A stretch of 9,758 nucleotides of DNA from an uncultured Pseudobdellovibrionaceae bacterium (GTDB taxonomy: Bacteria; Bdellovibrionota; Bdellovibrionia; Bdellovibrionales; JAMPXM01). Position 1 is the stretch's first letter, and every line of letters starts with the position of its first letter. The position numbers were made by a program, and so were the translations under genes. Below, piece by piece: positions 7,044 through 9,758 of the stretch. The stretch lies in contig CAKQVW010000088.1 of NCBI GenBank assembly GCA_934277865.1, positions 1 through 9,758 of the forward strand. The letters run 5' to 3'. A model generated the notes under the pieces. The model was not told the origin of the DNA and ran no database searches. It worked only from the letters and a program-made list of their open reading frames with translations.

Positions 7044-8239
7044 GAATTCTCTTTCTACTTCGTAACGCCGAAGGTGGGATCCGCACGCACGTCGTGACTC
7101 TGATGCGTGGGGCACTTGAACACGGTCACGATGCACTTTTGATCACAGACCTAAAGCAAGCCGACGGCGGCTTTCACAAAGTCTTAGAGCTTGAACCTGA
7201 GATTCGAAAGCGCGTGGTTTCGATTCCGATGAAGTCAGCGCCAGGCCCATGGGACCTGATGACTCTCTGGCTGCTCTTTATCGGACTTAAGTCGGCGCGT
7301 TCTAGCGACTCCGAGCAAGTCGTCGAATTTGATGCCGTCCACGGCCACGGCGCCAAAGGCGGACTCTTTGCCAGACTTTGCCGCGCCTTCGGCATTTTAC
7401 CCAAGGCCACGCGCGTGATCTACACGCCCCACGGCGGAAGCCTTCACAAGATGCACGGCAGGATTTTCAACAAAGCCTACGTGTGGATTGAACGATGGCT
7501 TGCTCGCTACACCGACGTCGTTCTCTGCGAGAGCCGCTACACTTTGGAGCAATACGAATCCCGAGTTGACCGGGCGGCCAAAACTGGCGTTTCGGCCAAG
7601 CCTCTTGTTTCGCTGAATCGAAATGGCATTGATCCCATCGAGCCCGTGCTGGATACGTGGCCCGATGGCCTAGGCCGCATAACACCAGTGAGAATCAGAG
7701 CCTTTGGCCTGCTTCGTGACATCAAAGGTTTTGATGTCTTGATTCAAGCCGGGCACTTTTTAAGGCAACGTGGCTACAAAGCAGAAATTGAAATTTCGGG
7801 GCAAGGAAAGTCTCGAGGCGCTTTGGAAAAACTCGCACGAGATCTCAAACTTCGCACCGAGGACCAAACAGGTGTCACGGTGGAAATCCATCACGAAACC
7901 TCAAACGCCCTTTATGAAATGCGCGAAGCCCATATCGTGGTGCAACCGTCACGCTTTGAAAGCTTCGGACTGGTTTCTCTGGAAGCGCAAGCCACCGGAT
8001 GTTTTACGATTGCATCAAACGTGGGTGGCCTGGTGGATGTCGTCCACGACAAATCGACAGGACTCTTGGTCGAGCCTTCAAACCCCGAAGCTCTGGCCGA
8101 TGCGATCGAGTGGGCCTTGAAGCACCCGGCGGAAGCCCACACGATTCGCGCCCGCGGCGTGAAACGCGCCGCTACCGACTTTTCCTCAGAACAAATGATC
8201 GAAGGCGCACTGACGGCATATCGAAGGCAGGAGACTTAA
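7040..8239 (+). CDS. GT4 family (GT-B fold) glycosyltransferase
   Basis: The 399-residue protein is a retaining GT-B transferase that probably adds another sugar to the same glycan. It shows the N-terminal acceptor-side glycine loop EGGIRTHV (11-18), HGHGAKGG (101-108), YTPHGG (128-133), the linker NRNGIDP (193-199), GLLRDIKGFDVLIQA (223-237, donor domain start), ISGQGKSRG (252-260), and the EX7E nucleotide-sugar motif E307-SFGLVSL-E315 inside PSRFESFG and followed by NVGGLVDVV (327-335). GAGGA-type Shine-Dalgarno bases (GAGGA, 7028-7032) lie 7 bases before ATG 7040, and the start overlaps the GT2 stop as ATGA. It is the last gene of the operon; no T-rich hairpin terminator is visible in the 65 bases that follow. 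Specific linkage is unknown. Confidence 0.92.
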   Translation: MRILFLLRNAEGGIRTHVVTLMRGALEHGHDALLITDLKQADGGFHKVLELEPEIRKRVVSIPMKSAPGPWDLMTLWLLFIGLKSARSSDSEQVVEFDAVHGHGAKGGLFARLCRAFGILPKATRVIYTPHGGSLHKMHGRIFNKAYVWIERWLARYTDVVLCESRYTLEQYESRVDRAAKTGVSAKPLVSLNRNGIDPIEPVLDTWPDGLGRITPVRIRAFGLLRDIKGFDVLIQAGHFLRQRGYKAEIEISGQGKSRGALEKLARDLKLRTEDQTGVTVEIHHETSNALYEMREAHIVVQPSRFESFGLVSLEAQATGCFTIASNVGGLVDVVHDKSTGLLVEPSNPEALADAIEWALKHPAEAHTIRARGVKRAATDFSSEQMIEGALTAYRRQET

Positions 8240-8259
8240 TTCGGCTCAAATAATGCGTC

Positions 8260-8288
8260 TTGCACATAAGTATATACTTGTATATACT
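8260..8288 (+). promoter_or_regulatory. candidate sigma70-type promoter inside the palindrome
   Basis: A -10-like TATACT (8283-8288, five of six consensus bases) lies 17 bases after TTGCAC (8260-8265, which keeps only the TTG of TTGACA). Transcription would start near 8295, immediately before the nucleotidyltransferase coding region, and RNA polymerase would compete with any repressor bound to the palindrome. It is inferred from sequence match and spacing only. Confidence 0.45.
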
Positions 8289-8296
8289 TATGTGCA
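8261..8296. repeat. 36-base perfect palindrome with 2-base centre (likely operator)
   Basis: TGCACATAAGTATATAC (8261-8277) and its exact reverse complement GTATATACTTATGTGCA (8280-8296) flank a central TT. Inside it GTATATACTT occurs twice in tandem (8270-8279 and 8280-8289), and AAGTATATACTT (8268-8279) is itself a palindrome, so two nested half-sites sit side by side. It lies directly before the nucleotidyltransferase gene and covers its likely promoter. The arrangement suits cooperative binding of a dimeric repressor such as the RHH protein encoded two genes downstream. It is AT-rich and has no T-run on either strand, so it is a poor terminator. Confidence 0.85.
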
Positions 8297-8304
8297 TGTT
8301 TGTC

Positions 8305-8769
8305 ATGGATGTGGTTGCCGAGTTTAGTCGGCGCAAAATTAAATTCGCACTTGTTGGTGGCTACGCCTTGGCTCTTCACGGCATCGTTCGGGCAACGATG
8401 GACGTCGACCTTGTTCTCGGTCTTTCCTCGAAATCTTTGCATGAGGCGGAGTCGGCATTAAAAGCGCTTGGCCTGACATCTCGCATACCGGTAAAGGCTT
8501 CGGACATTGCAGAGTTCCGAACGGAGTATATCAAAAATAGAAATCTCGTGGCTTGGTCCTTCGTCGACTTCAATGATCCGACTCGCCAGGTGGATCTCTT
8601 GATCGTGCTTGGAATAGAGGAAATCACAGTTGAAAAAGTGTCTTTCGGGGGGAAAACCATTCCGGTGTCCAGCCTTGAAGACCTTCTGAAAATGAAACTT
8701 TCGGCGAATCGTCCGGAAGATCAAAACGACATATCGAAGATTCGAGACAAGCTGAGGAGTCGCAATTGA
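8305..8769 (+). CDS. small MNT-fold nucleotidyltransferase, possible toxin
   Basis: The 154-residue protein has the minimal nucleotidyltransferase core: LVGGYALALHG (16-26), then R29-x-T31-x-D33-x-D35, where the two aspartates should bind the metal, and a third carboxylate Asp97 in QVDLLI. A C-terminal SLEDLLKMKLSANRPEDQNDI (123-143) is typical of this group, seen in DUF6036/AbiEii-like enzymes. Such proteins transfer a nucleotide to protein or tRNA, and several are toxins of toxin-antitoxin or phage-defence modules; the target here is unknown. All catalytic residues appear intact. In-frame ATGs exist at 8290, 8296 and 8305, none with a visible ribosome-binding site; 8305 gives the family-like short N-terminus, and 8296 is a good alternative. 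The palindrome lies just upstream and the stop overlaps the next start as TTGA. Confidence 0.82.
   Translation: MDVVAEFSRRKIKFALVGGYALALHGIVRATMDVDLVLGLSSKSLHEAESALKALGLTSRIPVKASDIAEFRTEYIKNRNLVAWSFVDFNDPTRQVDLLIVLGIEEITVEKVSFGGKTIPVSSLEDLLKMKLSANRPEDQNDISKIRDKLRSRN
8754..8759 (+). promoter_or_regulatory. Shine-Dalgarno supporting TTG start of the RHH gene
   Basis: GAGGAG lies 6 bases before TTG 8766 and is nearly ideal, which is why the rare TTG start is preferred. A second good site, AAAGGGG at 8808-8814, lies 5 bases before an in-frame GTG at 8820, so a shorter 83-residue form could also be made. Confidence 0.6.
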
Positions 8770-9071
8770 GAAAAAAGGCGGCGACAAAGAAACAAAAAGT
8801 ACCGTCGAAAGGGGACGCGGTGAATAAGCAGAATTCTCGATTAAATACCGAGTACTCTGTTTCTCCCCAACAAGCTCTTCAATTCCTCGAAGACATGCGC
8901 TTACTCTACGCAAGTAAAGATGAGGCAACCCGTGCTATTAGCCTTCGTGTTCCCGAAAACCTCTTAAGGTCGCTTAAAGCCTGCGCGGCTATCGAAGGCA
9001 AAAAATATCAGTCACTAATGATTGAGATTCTTCGACAAGGCCTGCGCGATCGTAGCGGAAGACAAAAATAG
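8766..9071 (+). CDS. CopG/RHH-family DNA-binding protein, probable antitoxin
   Basis: The 101-residue protein has a lysine-rich N-terminus (1-16), a middle segment SPQQALQFLEDMRLLY (33-48), and a C-terminal ribbon-helix-helix: strand AISLRVP (57-63), helix ENLLRSLKACAAIEG (64-78) and helix YQSLMIEILRQGLRD (81-95). The placement of the RHH at the C-terminus resembles the CopG_antitoxin/BrnA-type group, whose usual partner is a BrnT RNase; here the partner is a nucleotidyltransferase. It probably dimerises, binds the palindrome at 8261-8296 and represses both genes, while the N-terminal part may contact the enzyme. The TTG start overlaps the upstream stop by 4 bases and has GAGGAG 6 bases before it; GTG 8820 is a credible second start. 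The DNA-binding call is strong; the antitoxin role is inferred from gene order. Confidence 0.82.
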   Translation: MRKKAATKKQKVPSKGDAVNKQNSRLNTEYSVSPQQALQFLEDMRLLYASKDEATRAISLRVPENLLRSLKACAAIEGKKYQSLMIEILRQGLRDRSGRQK

Positions 9072-9084
9072 AATTTTAACTGCC

Positions 9085-9758
9085 TTAAATGATTTCGCCG
9101 GCCCAGAGGGCGGCGACGAACTTCATGACCGGCAAAACGTCACATCCGTCTTCGGTTCGACGCGCACGCTCGGCTTGGCAAACCAAAACCTTGGCCTTCA
9201 ACTTCGCCTTTGGAACATGCTCTGTAAAAGCACGAAAGCCTTTCGTGTCACGCTCATTTGGACTCTTCGTGTGTTTCGCCTCGATTAACACCAGCTCATC
9301 GTCGACCTGCACCACAAAGTCGACTTCGTTTCCTGTCTGTGTCCGCCAAAAATAGAGCTCCGCCTGAGGCTTCCGGTACGAGATATAAGCTTTGAGCTCA
9401 CAGTAGACAAGGTGTTCAAACGCTTTACCAAGCTCGGATGGACCAAGAGATTCCACCGATTTCCTAAAAGTAAAATGCGCCACGCCGACATCGAAAAAAT
9501 AGAATTTAGGCGCCGAAACAAACTTTCGACTCTTGGTTGGCCGATAGGACTCGAGTCTGTTCCCAATCAAAGTATCCTCAAGCAGATCAAAGTAGTCTTT
9601 TACCGTTCTTCCCGCCACCTGAGCATCGCTTCCGACTTTTTCGTAGTTGATCTGTTCAGAATTGGAGATACCAGCCACCGTGAGAAACCGACTGAAAGCG
9701 CCAAGATTTCGAACCTGAGCCTCAGCCAAAATTTCTTCTTGTAAGTACACGCCGATAT
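9085..9758 (-). CDS. DUF4143 domain of an AAA_14-type ATPase, N-terminus outside the window
   Basis: This minus-strand frame runs open to the window edge (the codons before GTG 9750 are still coding), so the gene is partial. The visible 221 or more residues match the C-terminal DUF4143 half of COG1373-type ATPases: YLQEEILAEAQVRNLGAFSR (2-21), GRTVKDYFDLLEDTLIGNRL (47-66), PKFYFFDVGV (81-90), GKAFEHLVYCEL (108-119), then YFWRTQTGNEVDFVV (133-147) with VLIEAKHTK (154-162). The Asp144...Glu157-x-Lys159 pattern is like the PD-(D/E)xK nuclease core common in this domain. The P-loop ATPase domain should lie beyond 9758. Biological role of the family is poorly known. Its end is convergent with the RHH gene, 13 bases apart, so it belongs to a separate transcript. 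Confidence 0.85.
   Translation of the reverse strand, partial: IGVYLQEEILAEAQVRNLGAFSRFLTVAGISNSEQINYEKVGSDAQVAGRTVKDYFDLLEDTLIGNRLESYRPTKSRKFVSAPKFYFFDVGVAHFTFRKSVESLGPSELGKAFEHLVYCELKAYISYRKPQAELYFWRTQTGNEVDFVVQVDDELVLIEAKHTKSPNERDTKGFRAFTEHVPKAKLKAKVLVCQAERARRTEDGCDVLPVMKFVAALWAGEII
9096..9115. other. GC-rich stem-loop at the convergent 3' ends
   Basis: CGCCGgCCC and GGGCGGCG can pair over eight base pairs with one bulged G (9101) and an AGA loop. It begins 24 bases after the RHH stop but lies inside the last codons of the minus-strand gene. No T-run follows on either strand, so it does not look like a standard intrinsic terminator; it may slow transcripts or protect the 3' end of the RHH mRNA, or simply reflect codon choice. 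Confidence 0.3.

Noticed and set aside
8261..8296. Palindrome as an intrinsic terminator for the glycan operon
   Set aside because: The arms are AT-rich, no T-run follows, and the repeat abuts the next gene and contains a good -10 element, so an operator role fits better.
8260..8304. Nucleotidyltransferase start at TTG 8260
   Set aside because: It would translate the palindrome into a low-complexity stretch (HISIYLYIL) unlike the family N-terminus and would begin at the likely -35 element.

Overview
The window looks like chromosomal DNA of a Gram-negative bacterium. It carries LPS/capsule-type CDP-sugar genes and a Wzx-like flippase, base composition is balanced to slightly GC-rich by eye, starts are ATG/GTG/TTG, and genes are packed tightly with ATGA stop-start overlaps. 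The protein styles suit Proteobacteria or a Bdellovibrio-like lineage, but the sequence alone does not settle the taxon. No rRNA, tRNA, IS element or CRISPR array was seen. No gene-free stretch exceeds about 125 bases.

Left edge (3-1629): a HipBA-type toxin-antitoxin pair. A short Xre-type HTH antitoxin is followed, with an 11-base overlap, by a full-length HipA kinase that keeps its catalytic Asp/Asn/Asp residues. The residue matching the E. coli autophosphorylated serine appears to be alanine.

Centre (1751-8239): a six-gene, same-strand surface-polysaccharide operon: rfbF (glucose-1-phosphate cytidylyltransferase), rfbG (CDP-glucose 4,6-dehydratase), a GT10 (fucosyltransferase-like) glycosyltransferase, a Wzx-like polytopic flippase, a GT2 glycosyltransferase and a GT4 glycosyltransferase. 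From rfbG onward every junction overlaps (4, 17, 4 and 4 bases), so translation is probably coupled. RfbF and RfbG would make CDP-4-keto-6-deoxy-D-glucose. The enzymes that normally consume it are not in the window, nor are GDP-fucose genes, a polymerase, a chain-length regulator or an initiating sugar-phosphate transferase. The operon is therefore one part of a larger or split pathway.

Right part (8240-9071): a second compact two-gene module. A 36-base near-perfect palindrome (17-base arms) that contains a plausible promoter precedes a small MNT-fold nucleotidyltransferase. This overlaps by 4 bases (TTGA) with a CopG/RHH-type DNA-binding protein. It has the organisation of an autoregulated toxin-antitoxin or defence module with an uncommon pairing (nucleotidyltransferase plus RHH), and it is the best candidate for an under-described system here.

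Right edge (9085-9758, minus strand): the C-terminal part of a DUF4143/AAA_14-type ATPase, cut by the window end and convergent with the RHH gene. The glycan operon thus sits between two TA-like modules, as expected of a variable, horizontally exchanged surface-antigen locus.
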